A stretch of DNA of 37,703 bases. It comes from Opitutia bacterium (GTDB lineage: Bacteria > Verrucomicrobiota > Verrucomicrobiia > Opitutales > Opitutaceae). The notes below the pieces were generated by a model that had not been told where the DNA came from, searched no databases, and worked only from the letters and a program-made list of their open reading frames with translations. A program made the translations under genes and the position numbers. The stretch lies in assembly GCA_003142615.1 (NCBI GenBank), contig PLMW01000024.1, forward strand, positions 2,672 through 40,374, read 5' to 3'. Each line of letters begins with the position of its first letter. The first letter of the stretch is position 1. Below are positions 14,858 through 22,967 of this stretch, piece after piece.

Positions 14858-15355
14858 TCAGGCGACCACGGGCACCTTGACGACGGTCTTGCGCACGAGC
14901 GCGGGTCCTTTCACCGCGAGTGCCGGCATGTGCGCATCTTCCGGCCAGAACACGGCCACATCGCCCGTCCGCACCCGGAGCACGGACGCGGCACCGGTGT
15001 CGGCGTGTTTGGTCAGATCCTTCGCCTCATCGTGGGCCTGCGTGATGCCGAGCTGGGCCGCGGCGGCCACTTCCATCAATTCGTCGCCCGCCACGATCAC
15101 CTGCACATCGATGTACTTGCGGTGTGTCTCGAAAAACCCCTCCGGCCGGGGCTTTGTCTGATAAGCCATCTCCATGGCGTAGGCGCCGCCGGGAAGCTCG
15201 TGACGGTGCGTGGACCCGCCGGCCAGGGCGGTGATGCGCGCATGCACCGCCGAACCGGGCGTCAACGCCTGCTCGGCATAGGCGAACGCGGAATTGAATT
15301 CCGGGAAGCGCGCGCACCGGGCGCGCACCGTGGCGAGAGCTCCAAAGAAAGCCAT
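14858..15355 (-). CDS. YhcH/YjgK/YiaL-family protein (DUF386 cupin-like)
   Basis: 165 residues. The start at 15355 gives MAFFGALATVRARC, with the family body GSTHRHELPGGAYAMEMAYQTKP, FETHRKYIDVQVIVAGDE and FWPEDAHMPALAV. Conserved His and Glu residues (ETHRKYIDVQ; the final PEDAHMP) form the presumed metal site of the jelly-roll fold. YhcH/NanQ proteins act in or near sialic acid and other sugar catabolism, with an anomerase role shown for NanQ; here there are no sugar genes beside it, so the ligand is open. It is divergent from the metallophosphoesterase with a 176-bp gap. A much longer upstream in-frame start is possible but adds sequence foreign to the family. Confidence 0.85.
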   Translation of the reverse strand: MAFFGALATVRARCARFPEFNSAFAYAEQALTPGSAVHARITALAGGSTHRHELPGGAYAMEMAYQTKPRPEGFFETHRKYIDVQVIVAGDELMEVAAAAQLGITQAHDEAKDLTKHADTGAASVLRVRTGDVAVFWPEDAHMPALAVKGPALVRKTVVKVPVVA

Positions 15356-15531
15356 GCCGGAAGTTGACGGTCGCCGCCAGAGGCCCGCAAGGTAATATCG
15401 CCAGGCCGCCGGCCATGGCCCGGGCGGCGAACCTTCGCCTGACGGGAAGCGCCACCCTGGCATCTCCCAGGCGAGGCGCCGCATCTAAAACATTGCCGCC
15501 CTGTGCGACTTTGGCTGTGTTGATCGCTCCC

Positions 15532-16410
15532 GTGGCGATCAGAATCACCCGCATCCTGTCCGATCTGCACTATGGCGATCCCGCCAGCCGCGTGCGTTCG
15601 CTCGCGGCGCTGCGACCGCTGTTTGCGGGCGCCGACCGGATCGTGTTCAACGGTGACAGCCTTGAGACGCGGTTCAGTCCGGCCGCGCAACCGGTGGAAG
15701 AAAGGCGCCGGCACTTTCTGGAGTTTGTCCGCGACGAGGCACCGGGCGCCGCACTGCTGACCGGCAACCATGATGCCGGCATCTCCGACATCCATCATCT
15801 TGATCTGATCGGAGGGCTCGTGTTCGTGACCCATGGCGAGATCCTATTTGAGGATCTCGTGCCGTGGAGTGCGGAACTTCCACAGATCCGCGAACTGTAC
15901 CGCCAGCAGCTCGCCGGCCTGCCCTTCGCCGAGCGCGACCGGCTGGAGGCGCGGCTGGCCGCCTGCAAGCGCGCCTGTGCGCAGGTGCGGCTGCCCGGCG
16001 ATTCACATCCGCGCACATCCTGGAGCCGCACCGTGCACACTGCGCGCAAGTTCTGGCCGCCCACGCGCACCCTGGCCATGATGCGGGCGTGGCGCGAACT
16101 GCCCGCACGCGCCGCGGCTTTTGCCCGCCGCCACCGACCCGGGGCGCGTTTTATCGTGGTGGGCCATACGCATCTGCCCGGAGTGTGGTTTCCGCGGCAC
16201 ATGGTGGTGATCAACACCGGCTCATTTTGCCCTCCGTTTGGCTGCTATGCCGTCGATGTTTCGCCGGAGCAGGTGGTGGTGCGGCGCGTGCGTCACCGCC
16301 GGGGCTCCTTCGAACTGGGGCGGGTGGTGGCCTCCTTTGCCCTGGCTCCCACGCGCGACGGTGCCGAGGGCTCCGCAGCAACCATGCCCGAACTGGTTCC
16401 CACGCCATGA
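15532..16410 (+). CDS. Calcineurin-like metallophosphoesterase
   Basis: About 292 residues with a GTG start at 15532 (MAIRITRILSDLHYGD); GTG 15517 is the alternative. The five metallophosphoesterase motifs are visible: SDLHYGD (D-x-H), FNGDSLE (G-D), LLTGNHDAG (G-N-H-D), VTHGE, and VVGHTHLPG (G-H-T-H). This two-metal fold hydrolyses phosphomono- or diesters. A long, Arg-rich helical insert lies between the HGE and GHTH motifs (roughly residues 110-200). The substrate is not predictable. The upstream frame is open to 15364 but contains no family sequence and overlaps the divergent promoter region. The stop overlaps the start of the small gene at 16407 by 4 bp. Confidence 0.85.
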   Translation: MAIRITRILSDLHYGDPASRVRSLAALRPLFAGADRIVFNGDSLETRFSPAAQPVEERRRHFLEFVRDEAPGAALLTGNHDAGISDIHHLDLIGGLVFVTHGEILFEDLVPWSAELPQIRELYRQQLAGLPFAERDRLEARLAACKRACAQVRLPGDSHPRTSWSRTVHTARKFWPPTRTLAMMRAWRELPARAAAFARRHRPGARFIVVGHTHLPGVWFPRHMVVINTGSFCPPFGCYAVDVSPEQVVVRRVRHRRGSFELGRVVASFALAPTRDGAEGSAATMPELVPTP

Positions 16411-16652
16411 GCATGGAATTTGGCTGGTGGGCCCGTGATGCCGAAAACCGCCCCTTTCAGGTCCGGGTGATCATCTTCGGCGGGGACCCGACCTGGAGCC
16501 GCAAACAGGGGCACCATCAGCCATGGGAGCCCTACGGCCCTCCCACGGACGAGGATTGGGATCACCTGCTCGCCGAAGCCAGGCGGCGCCTTCCGCGGCG
16601 TCTGCTTTCAACCAAGCAATTCGAGGCGATCAAGCGTCTGCGACCGGGCTAG
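16407..16652 (+). CDS. Small conserved-looking hypothetical protein
   Basis: 81 residues, not recognised. The start ATG overlaps the stop of the metallophosphoesterase as ATGA, so the two are probably translationally coupled. The protein is Trp-rich at the N-terminus (MSMEFGWWARDAENRPFQVRV), has a charged middle (SRKQGHHQPWEPYGPPTDEDWDHLL) and a basic helical end (EARRRLPRRLLSTKQFEAIKRL). It has no signal peptide or membrane helix. The tight overlap and compact globular look argue it is real. Confidence 0.6.
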   Translation: MSMEFGWWARDAENRPFQVRVIIFGGDPTWSRKQGHHQPWEPYGPPTDEDWDHLLAEARRRLPRRLLSTKQFEAIKRLRPG

Positions 16653-16709
16653 GTCCCGCCGGGCCGCCCTCCGGCCGGCCGCCAATGCCCGCGCATCGGC
16701 GGGAGGAGA

Positions 16710-17240
16710 TCACTTGGGAGCCTCGCCTCTTTCCCTCAGTTTTTGCCAGATCAGGCGGAATGAACTGGCGAATTCGGCGGGGCGCTGGCGCACGAGGCGG
16801 GTAATTTCGGCCGGGGCGAACCACGCTCCCCGCTCGATTTCCTCGGGATGCAAGCTGAACGGCCCTTCTGCTTCCTGCCGGTAAACCCAGACGAATTCAT
16901 GGCCGGTCTCGGGGCACGCCGGGAGACGAAGCCGGCGACGGGGCGCCAGCGCCACGTGGAGGCCGATCTCCTCGCGCAGCTCCCGCACGGCGCACGCGTC
17001 ATAATCTTCGCCGGCATCAACATGACCGGAGACCGAGGAATCCCATGCTCCCGGGGCCGTGTCCTTGCTCGATGAGCGTTTCTGCAAAAACAGCTCTCCG
17101 GCCCGGTTGAACACGAGCACATGCACCGCCCGATGCCTCAGACCGTGCGCATGCACCTCCCGCCGGGTGGCACGGGATACGACGGCATCTTTTTCGTCGA
17201 CCACGTCGAACCATTCCTCAGCCCTCTTGGACTCCGGCAT
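16710..17240 (-). CDS. Nudix hydrolase (IDI/YfcD-like)
   Basis: 176 residues. The start at 17240 gives MPESKRAEEWFDVVDEKDAVV, a typical opening of the isopentenyl-diphosphate-isomerase-like / YfcD branch of Nudix proteins. The Nudix box G-x5-E-x7-R-E-x2-E-E-x-G is complete at residues 72-94 (from GHVDAGEDYDACAV through RELREEIGL). The FLQKRSSSKDTAPGAWDSSVSGH segment before it fits the same group. These enzymes cleave nucleoside-diphosphate-linked compounds or isomerise IPP; without the extra IDI catalytic Cys pattern I would not call it IDI. An upstream GTG would add 24 residues and is less likely. It is convergent with the metallophosphoesterase unit. Confidence 0.87.
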   Translation of the reverse strand: MPESKRAEEWFDVVDEKDAVVSRATRREVHAHGLRHRAVHVLVFNRAGELFLQKRSSSKDTAPGAWDSSVSGHVDAGEDYDACAVRELREEIGLHVALAPRRRLRLPACPETGHEFVWVYRQEAEGPFSLHPEEIERGAWFAPAEITRLVRQRPAEFASSFRLIWQKLRERGEAPK

Positions 17241-17367
17241 GCTTTGTGTTTCGTCGTCCGAGGGACTGATTCCAAGCAAAACCGTCCGGAGAAACGCCAA
17301 GGCAGTCCCCATGACCCTGATGCATTCGCCCGCGGGCGGCGGCCGGTCCGCCGGCGGCTTTGCGATT

Positions 17368-17709
17368 TTACCGTTTCGGCCGGCGCTTCGTTCGCGCGCG
17401 CCGGGAGGATCCGGCGCGGCGGCTTTTCTTGGCCGCCGCGCCGGTCTGCCTTTCAGCCTTCATCCTGGCAATCCATTCGGCGAGCGCCTGGTCGCCTTCA
17501 CGCGGGAACAACCCCATGACCTCGCAGACATGCGCAAGAAGATCCCCGGTTTCATCCCCGGCGGGCCTGCGTCGCCGCGAGCCCCGGGTGGTTTTCTTCT
17601 CCGCCCGATTTGCACGCGTGGTTCCGGGTTTGCTTCCCTGGCGGCCGGGCTGGTGCTTCCGGTGATGGCTGTCGGACTTGTGATGCATAGGGGAATGCAG
17701 GAGGGCCAC
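17368..17709 (-). CDS. Small, very basic hypothetical protein
   Basis: Up to 113 residues from a GTG at 17709, or 106 from an ATG at 17688. The ends are strongly basic and His/Arg/Lys-rich (HHKSDSHHRKHQPGRQG; SRRARTKRRPKR). Between them lies one ordinary helical segment, GDLLAHVCEVMGLFPREGDQALAEWIARMKAE. The composition suggests nucleic-acid binding, but no family is recognised. A perfect TTGACA box on the same strand lies about 45 bp upstream of the start in AT-rich DNA. High-GC DNA easily gives spurious Arg-rich frames, so confidence is limited. Confidence 0.42.
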   Translation of the reverse strand: MALLHSPMHHKSDSHHRKHQPGRQGSKPGTTRANRAEKKTTRGSRRRRPAGDETGDLLAHVCEVMGLFPREGDQALAEWIARMKAERQTGAAAKKSRRAGSSRRARTKRRPKR

Positions 17710-17729
17710 CCATGTGACCGGCTCCGCGT

Positions 17730-17760
17730 TATTCCAAAGTGAATAATTTTATTATGTCAA
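17730..17760 (-). promoter_or_regulatory. Candidate promoter for the small basic protein gene
   Basis: On the minus strand a perfect -35 hexamer TTGACA (17755-17760) is followed by AT-rich DNA in an otherwise GC-rich region. The -10 element is not clear: TTGGAAT at the right distance is poor. It lies between the terminator of the upstream small gene and the start at 17709. Confidence 0.35.
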
Positions 17761-17772
17761 ATTTCTTTTGCC

Positions 17773-17799
17773 AAAAAAAGATCAGCATGTCCCTGCTGA
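17773..17799 (-). terminator. Rho-independent terminator
   Basis: Read on the minus strand: TCAGCA, a six-base loop, TGCTGA, then TC and seven T. It lies about 30 bp after the stop of the small ORF at 17828-18061 on the same strand and supports that ORF being transcribed. Confidence 0.7.
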
Positions 17800-17827
17800 A
17801 AATACGCTGGCGCCCCTTGGATGTGCC

Positions 17828-18061
17828 TCAATTGTCGCAAGCCTGCCTTTCCCGGTATGCCTTGAAGGCCCCAAGCAGCTCCTTGGGAAACAGCGCGCCC
17901 ATCTCCGTGAGATGGGCGACGATCAGTGCGTTGGCCAGGCCCTGGTGGGCTGCAAACTGGAGCAGCTTGACCACGTCTTGGGAAGAACGGGGCGCGGGCA
18001 TGAGTTTCAACGCCGGCTTGGCAGTGGACTGTACGAAGCGGCACCGGTTTTTAGTGGCCAT
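17828..18061 (-). CDS. Small hypothetical protein
   Basis: 77 residues from the ATG at 18061, or shorter from the Met at residue 21. It is not recognised. The second half is a good amphipathic helical sequence (DVVKLLQFAAHQGLANALIVAHLTEMG, then PKELLGAFKAYRERQACDN); the first 25 residues are basic and less protein-like. An intrinsic terminator sits 30 bp downstream. No Shine-Dalgarno is evident. GC content is lower than in the surroundings. Possibly a gene remnant; the helical core and the terminator are the reasons to keep it. Confidence 0.45.
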   Translation of the reverse strand: MATKNRCRFVQSTAKPALKLMPAPRSSQDVVKLLQFAAHQGLANALIVAHLTEMGALFPKELLGAFKAYRERQACDN

Positions 18062-18316
18062 GTGGGTTAGCTGATCAGTTGAAGCTGGTTAAACACCCTC
18101 CCAGCCCTGCTGGCGGACTTGGAGGCACCCCATCGTGGGTAGTATCACCCGTTTCTTACAACCATGGCGCACACTCAATTTTTGGTAGGTCTGGAGGCTC
18201 GACATTCGCCAACAAAAGTCCCCATTCACGCTGCCGCTGACAAAAATCAGCCCTCGTTGAGGCCGTTCCTGGGGTGCTTTTCTCCCCTCAAAACGGAAAA
18301 AGATCCAAGCCCCGCC

Positions 18317-20086
18317 TCACCGCTTGCGCAGGTAGTCCCGCACCCCGGCCAGGCCGCGGGTGTTTAAAACGTGCTCCGCCGTGAGCCAGCCTTTGCGCGC
18401 GGCATTGATGCCCGCACGAACGTGCTCCAGCCCGGCGGTGTCGTGGGCGTCGGGATTGATGACACAGCACAGGCCCCGCTCCGCCGCCCGGCGCCAGTGC
18501 CGCCAGTCCAGGTCAAGTCGCTGCGGATGGGCGTTGAGCTCGATGGCCACGCGGTTCGCCACGGCGGCATCGATCACCTTCGCCACGTTGACCGGGTAGC
18601 CTTCGCGCTTGAGCAGCAGCCGGCCGGTCGGATGTCCCAGCATGGTGGCGCACGGGTGTTCGATGGCGCGGATGATGCGCGCCGTCATTTCCGCCTCGCT
18701 CTGCGTGAAGGCCGAGTGCACCGAGACGACGACATAGTCGAGTTCGCGCAGGACCGCCTCGTCGAGATCCAGCCGGCCATCAGGCAGAATGTCGCACTCC
18801 ACCCCGGTCAGGACCTGCGTCGTGAAACGGCCCGACTGGTTGAGCGCGGCGATTTCGGCGATCTGCCTGCGCAATCTTGCCTCGTCGAGACCGTTTGCCT
18901 GGAAGCTCGCTTTCGAATGATCGGCGATGCCGAGATACTCCCAGCCGTGCCCCTGGGCCGCCGCCACCATCTCGGCGAGCGTGTTGCGGCCGTCGGATGC
19001 CGTCGTGTGGTTGTGAAATACCCCACGGATGTCGGCGGCTTCGACCAGCCGCGGAAGTTCGCCTTTCTCCGCCGCCTCGATCTCGCCCAGTCCCTCGCGC
19101 AACTCCGGCGGGATGTAGTGCAAACCGAGCGCGGCAAAAAGGTCGGTCTCCGACCGGATGTGCTCCAGCTTCGCGCTCCGGGATTTGCGTTGCGCCGCCG
19201 CCTTCTCCTTCGCCGTCCCTTCGCCCTCGGCCGGCACGAGCCCCCACTCGCTCAGACTCAGTCCGCGGGCCAGCGCCCGCTGGCGCATCTGCACGTTGTG
19301 GTCCTTCGAGCCGGTGAAATGATGCAACGCGAAGGCAAACTGGGCGGGCGGCACGATGCGCAGGTCGGCCTGCAGGCCGCCGGCGTAGCGCACGCTCGCC
19401 TTCGTCTCCCCCTTCGCCGTCACCTCCCGCACCTCCGGCCGCGTGATGAACCATTCGACGATCGGCGCCCACGCTTCCGCGGCCACGAGAAAATCGAGGT
19501 CCCCCACGGTTTCCAACCCGCGCCGCAGGCTGCCCGCATGCTCGGCGCACCGCACCTGCGGCAGGGCGCGCAACCCCTGCAGAATCGGCTCGGCCACGGC
19601 GAAGGCTTCCCACCACCGGTGCCGCCGCGCATAGGCCGCCCGGTTGCGGATGCCCGCCAGGATCTTCTCCTGGCTTTTTTCGCCGAATCCGTCGAGCGCC
19701 GCCACCCGCCCCTCCGCGCAGGCCCGCGCCAGTTCCGCGACCGCACTGATCCCGAGCTTCGCATGCAGCGCCTTGATCTTCTTCGCGCCCAGACCGGGGA
19801 TTTCCAGCATCTCCACCAGGCCGGGGGCGATCGAGGCCTTCAGTTTCTCGTGAAACCCCAGCCGGCCCGTCGCGTGCAGTTCGGTGATCTTTTTCGCCAG
19901 CGCCTCGCCAATGCCCGGGATGGCCTGCAGCCGGTCTTCGGCGATGACCGTGCCCACTTCCTCCTCCAGCGTCTCCAGCGCCCGCGCCCCCGCAAGATAG
20001 GCGCGCACCTTGAAGGGATTTTCGCCCTTCAATTCCAGCAGCACGCCGATCCCCTCAAGGACTCCGGCTATCTCGTTCTTGGTCAT
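18317..20086 (-). CDS. polX: Family X DNA polymerase with C-terminal PHP domain (PolX)
   Basis: 589 residues, the standard bacterial PolX size. From the N-terminus: an 8-kDa-like helix-hairpin-helix region ([22 protein letters not shown]), the polymerase palm with GSLRRG at 185-190, catalytic Asp196 and Asp198 in GDLDFL and the third Asp241 in ADLRIV, a linker, then the PHP exonuclease domain with HNHTTASDG at 358-366, [34 protein letters not shown] and NPDAHD. Bacterial PolX fills short gaps in base-excision repair and has Mn-dependent 3'-5' exonuclease activity in PHP. The ATG at 20086 is preferred over a GTG at 20101. It is divergent from the thioesterase gene. Confidence 0.95.
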   Translation of the reverse strand: MTKNEIAGVLEGIGVLLELKGENPFKVRAYLAGARALETLEEEVGTVIAEDRLQAIPGIGEALAKKITELHATGRLGFHEKLKASIAPGLVEMLEIPGLGAKKIKALHAKLGISAVAELARACAEGRVAALDGFGEKSQEKILAGIRNRAAYARRHRWWEAFAVAEPILQGLRALPQVRCAEHAGSLRRGLETVGDLDFLVAAEAWAPIVEWFITRPEVREVTAKGETKASVRYAGGLQADLRIVPPAQFAFALHHFTGSKDHNVQMRQRALARGLSLSEWGLVPAEGEGTAKEKAAAQRKSRSAKLEHIRSETDLFAALGLHYIPPELREGLGEIEAAEKGELPRLVEAADIRGVFHNHTTASDGRNTLAEMVAAAQGHGWEYLGIADHSKASFQANGLDEARLRRQIAEIAALNQSGRFTTQVLTGVECDILPDGRLDLDEAVLRELDYVVVSVHSAFTQSEAEMTARIIRAIEHPCATMLGHPTGRLLLKREGYPVNVAKVIDAAVANRVAIELNAHPQRLDLDWRHWRRAAERGLCCVINPDAHDTAGLEHVRAGINAARKGWLTAEHVLNTRGLAGVRDYLRKR

Positions 20087-20185
20087 GCCCGTTTTCCCCA
20101 CGGAAAAACATGGGATATATCCGGAAACTCAAGATCCGCTTTCGGATGGCTTCCCTTTCCGCGGATTCTGTGTATTCGTGGTTGC

Positions 20186-20599
20186 ATGCCTTTTGTCTAT
20201 CGTCGCACCATCCGCTTCGCAGACACAGATGCCGCCGGCGTGGTGTTTTTTCCCAATTACTTCGCCATCTGTCACGAAGCCTACGAGGAGTCGCTGGCGA
20301 CCGACAGAATCGAGTTGAAATCGTTTTTCGGCAAGCACGGCGTGGTGGTGCCGATTACCAAAAGCCAGGCCGAATATCTGCGTCCGCTTACCTGCGGGGA
20401 CAAAATCAGCGTGACCCTCACACCCACGCTCCTCGGCAGCGACGGCTACGCCATCGACTACGATCTGCACCGTCTCGGCCGCCCGGAAAAACTCGCGGCG
20501 CGGGTGCGCACCGAGCACGTCTGCATCTCCTCCCGGTCCAGCGAACGCCACGTCCTGCCGGTCGCCCTCGCCGCCTGGATCAGGCATCATTCCGCCTGA
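20186..20599 (+). CDS. menI: Hotdog-fold acyl-CoA thioesterase, probable 1,4-dihydroxy-2-naphthoyl-CoA hydrolase
   Basis: 137 residues, one hotdog domain of the 4-hydroxybenzoyl-CoA thioesterase type. The N-terminus reads RRTIRFADTDAAGVVFFPNYF, with catalytic Asp15 in the ADTDAAG motif, then CHEAYEESL and YLRPLTCGDKISVTL, and ends in a strand with EHVCISSRS. This closely resembles the cyanobacterial DHNA-CoA thioesterase of phylloquinone synthesis. The gene is convergent with and overlaps menE by 20 bp, with menC next, so a role in releasing DHNA from its CoA ester in menaquinone synthesis is likely. The assignment as MenI, not a general thioesterase, rests on this neighbourhood. The start at 20186 directly precedes the first strand. 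Confidence 0.8.
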   Translation: MPFVYRRTIRFADTDAAGVVFFPNYFAICHEAYEESLATDRIELKSFFGKHGVVVPITKSQAEYLRPLTCGDKISVTLTPTLLGSDGYAIDYDLHRLGRPEKLAARVRTEHVCISSRSSERHVLPVALAAWIRHHSA

Positions 20600-21827
20600 T
20601 CCTGCCGCCCGCCTCCAAGGCTAGGGCCGTCAATTCCCGCCGGTTCACTTTTCCCTGGTCGTTTCGCGGCCAGACGGCGATGCGGACGTAGCGCTTGGGC
20701 CGCTTGTGCGGCGCCAGCCGGCCCGTGATGCACTCGCGGACTGCGGCGACATCCGGCTCCTTCGGACCGGCCGGATAGCATGCCACGACCGCCTCCCCCC
20801 ATTCCGCGTCCGGCACGCCGATCACCGCCACGTCGGCAAACTGTCCGGTGGCGCGCAACGCCGCCTCAACCTCGCCGGGTTCGACCTTTTTCCCGCCGGT
20901 GATGATGACGGCATCCCGCCGCCCAAGCACGTGCAGGCTGCCGGATTCGTCAAGAAAGCCGAGATCCTCCGTCAGCCACGGGCCGGCCTTGCGCCCGTGC
21001 GGATAATAACCGCGAGACAGGGATTCCGCCGTGATCTGGATGACGCCATCCGCACCCAGTTCCACCCTGGCATGCGGCAGGGCGGAACCGCAACCGCGGT
21101 GGCCGGCCAGAAATTCCTCCGGGCGCAAGGCCGTGACCATGGCCGCCGTTTCCGTCATCCCGTAACCCGGCGCCAGGGGAAGCCGCGCCTCTGCCGCGCG
21201 GTCGAGCAGATCCGGCCAGGCCGGCCCGCCGCCAAGAAAAACCGCCCGAAACCGCCGCAGACGGTCCGCCGCCTCCGGCCGGTCCAGCAGCCGCTGAAGC
21301 TGGGTCGGCACGAGGGACAGGAACCAGTCGCCCTTCCCAGTCTCCGGCCAGCGCCCGCTTTCCATCTCCGTCCAGGCCCACGGCAGGTATCGGCCGCCGG
21401 TGAGCGCGCAGCGCATCCACGCCATCAGGCCGCTCACGTGATGCAACGGCAGCACGCCGACCGCGTTGATTTGCCTGACCTGGAAATGTCCGCAGCAGCC
21501 ACCCACCGCGGCGGACAGTGTGTCCTGATCGTGCCGGGCCAGCCTCAGCCTCCCGCTCGATCCACCGGTTGGCAGACAGAGCCAGCCGAGGCTCTGCCTC
21601 GGTTCTGAGTTTTGGGTTTTGAGTTTAGGGTTGGTCAGTTCGTCAAACTGGGCCCGTTCCGCCGCGCCCCATGATGGATCTGCCACGAATACCGTGGCCC
21701 CGGCCGTCATGGCCTCGCCGAAAGCGGCCATGAACCGTTCGGGCTCACGCTCCTCCACGATGACATCACGCGGGGCGACCACCCGGAGTGTGACTCCGAG
21801 CCGGCGGACTAGTTCAGTGCGTTCCAT
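20580..21827 (-). CDS. menE: 2-succinylbenzoate-CoA ligase (MenE)
   Basis: 415 residues, short for an adenylate-forming ligase but typical of minimal MenE proteins. The P-loop-like motif is LPTGGSSGRLR at 85-95. The adenylation core follows with VLPLHHVSGLMAWMR, FLGGGPAWPDLL, GYGMTETAAMV and the hinge region TEDLGFLDESG...GRRDAVIITGGKKVEP; the catalytic C-terminal Lys region is NDQGKVNRREL. It activates o-succinylbenzoate to its CoA ester in menaquinone synthesis. menC overlaps its start by 19 bp upstream, so they form an operon. A heptanucleotide array is translated as residues about 65-76 (TNPKLKTQNSEP) just before the P-loop, where relatives should have a plain linker. The 3' end overlaps the thioesterase gene. 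Confidence 0.88.
   Translation of the reverse strand: MERTELVRRLGVTLRVVAPRDVIVEEREPERFMAAFGEAMTAGATVFVADPSWGAAERAQFDELTNPKLKTQNSEPRQSLGWLCLPTGGSSGRLRLARHDQDTLSAAVGGCCGHFQVRQINAVGVLPLHHVSGLMAWMRCALTGGRYLPWAWTEMESGRWPETGKGDWFLSLVPTQLQRLLDRPEAADRLRRFRAVFLGGGPAWPDLLDRAAEARLPLAPGYGMTETAAMVTALRPEEFLAGHRGCGSALPHARVELGADGVIQITAESLSRGYYPHGRKAGPWLTEDLGFLDESGSLHVLGRRDAVIITGGKKVEPGEVEAALRATGQFADVAVIGVPDAEWGEAVVACYPAGPKEPDVAAVRECITGRLAPHKRPKRYVRIAVWPRNDQGKVNRRELTALALEAGGRIRRNDA
21601..21635. repeat. Degenerate heptanucleotide array inside menE (RGTTTTG type)
   Basis: GGTTCTG AGTTTTG GGTTTTG AGTTTAG GGTTGGT, five units of 7 bp. It lies entirely within the coding sequence of menE (minus strand), keeps the frame open, and resembles the reverse complement of the AAACCCA array at 9444-9474. 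Confidence 0.7.
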
Positions 21828-22873
21828 ACGGTCTCGGGATTCATCCTGTTGACATCTTCAACCGACACGAAGGGAACGGCGGGCAGACCGTCAAACCGTC
21901 CATCCTTGAACAGCGGCGTGACTCCAAAACCGAGTGCGCGCGGGTGACGGCCCTTGAATTGAAACGCCAACCGCAGCGCCGCCTGCCGGCCAACGGCCGT
22001 CTCGAACGCCGAGGAAAAAACCACATCGGCTTGATGCTTCACGAGCAATTCCAGCACGCTCGCAGGCGGACCGGCCAGCGCCGGCTTCACCACCAAGGCA
22101 CCCGGCCATCCGCGCCCCAGCCATGTCCGCAGACTCGGAAGTCCGGTCACCGATTCATCAAGCGCCAGTGTGGTCGGGTAGTCACTGGCCAGGCCTGTCA
22201 GCGCATCCACGTTTTCCGAGGCCACCGGCTGCTCCACAAACTCGATCGGCCGCTCCGCACAGCGCTCGAGCCACTTCACCGCCTGCCGCGTCGTCCATGC
22301 GCCATTGGCATCGAGTCGCAGCTTCACGTGACCCGGCAGCCGCGCCAGCAGGTCGTCCAGCAGCACCCATTCGTCGGCGGCGTCGAGCACACCGACCTTC
22401 CATTTGAACGTGACAAACCCTTCTGCCAGCGCCTTGTCCGCCGCCGCCAGCGCCGCCTTGCCGGCCGGCAGCAGCGCCGCCACCGGCATGCGCCGAACCG
22501 CAGCGGACGAAAGGTCGGGCGCGTTATCCTTGATGCGCCGCGCCTGTGCCGGATCCGGCGGATCAGGGATGATCCGCCCTGCCTCGGTCATAGCCGAAGC
22601 GAGGGCGAACCGCAGACAGCCATGACGCTCGTCGATGCCCTCGAGGGACGTCGCCTCCACCGTCTCGCCCAGCTTCGCCAGCACGTTCCCGGCCTCCGCC
22701 AGCGTCTCCGTGCCGAACCAGGGAATCGGCGCCACCTCGCCGAAACCGACACGTCCCTGCTCGTCCTCCAGTCGCAGCACAATTCCCTCCCGCTCCATCC
22801 ACGGGCCATGGGCGGTGCGCACGGTGCGGAGGAGCGGAAGACGGTAGGGGCGATAGGCCAGGCGGTGGGTCAC
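21809..22873 (-). CDS. menC: o-Succinylbenzoate synthase (MenC)
   Basis: About 354 residues from a GTG at 22873 (MTHRLAYRPYRLPL); an ATG at 22966 would add 31 residues that are not family-like. It belongs to the enolase superfamily. The N-terminal capping domain has GFGEVAPIPWFGTETL; the barrel shows the K-x-K acid/base motif in FKWKVG, metal ligands in LRLDANG, EFVEQP and LALDES, and the second Lys in VVKPALAG. It dehydrates SHCHC to o-succinylbenzoate in the classical menaquinone pathway. Its stop overlaps menE by 19 bp. It is divergent from guaB, with the likely promoter in the roughly 95 bp between them. Some enolase relatives racemise N-acylamino acids, but the menE coupling argues for OSBS. 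Confidence 0.88.
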   Translation of the reverse strand: MTHRLAYRPYRLPLLRTVRTAHGPWMEREGIVLRLEDEQGRVGFGEVAPIPWFGTETLAEAGNVLAKLGETVEATSLEGIDERHGCLRFALASAMTEAGRIIPDPPDPAQARRIKDNAPDLSSAAVRRMPVAALLPAGKAALAAADKALAEGFVTFKWKVGVLDAADEWVLLDDLLARLPGHVKLRLDANGAWTTRQAVKWLERCAERPIEFVEQPVASENVDALTGLASDYPTTLALDESVTGLPSLRTWLGRGWPGALVVKPALAGPPASVLELLVKHQADVVFSSAFETAVGRQAALRLAFQFKGRHPRALGFGVTPLFKDGRFDGLPAVPFVSVEDVNRMNPETVWNALN

Positions 22874-22967
22874 AGCCCCATGGTGTAGCGCCTGACCCGT
22901 GGCACGCAATCGCGCGTACGTGTCGCCGTCGCCGAAAAAAGGCGTTGCGGTTTTTCGCCACGGCATT

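Noticed and set aside
17739-18074. Plus-strand ORF of about 111 codons
   Set aside because: It runs against the small minus-strand ORF and the minus-strand terminator, and its translation is Ser/Ala/Trp-rich with no clear globular pattern.
18371-20185. Long plus-strand frame upstream of the thioesterase
   Set aside because: It is antisense to polX and Arg/His-rich. The thioesterase domain begins only at 20186, so the upstream part is not coding.
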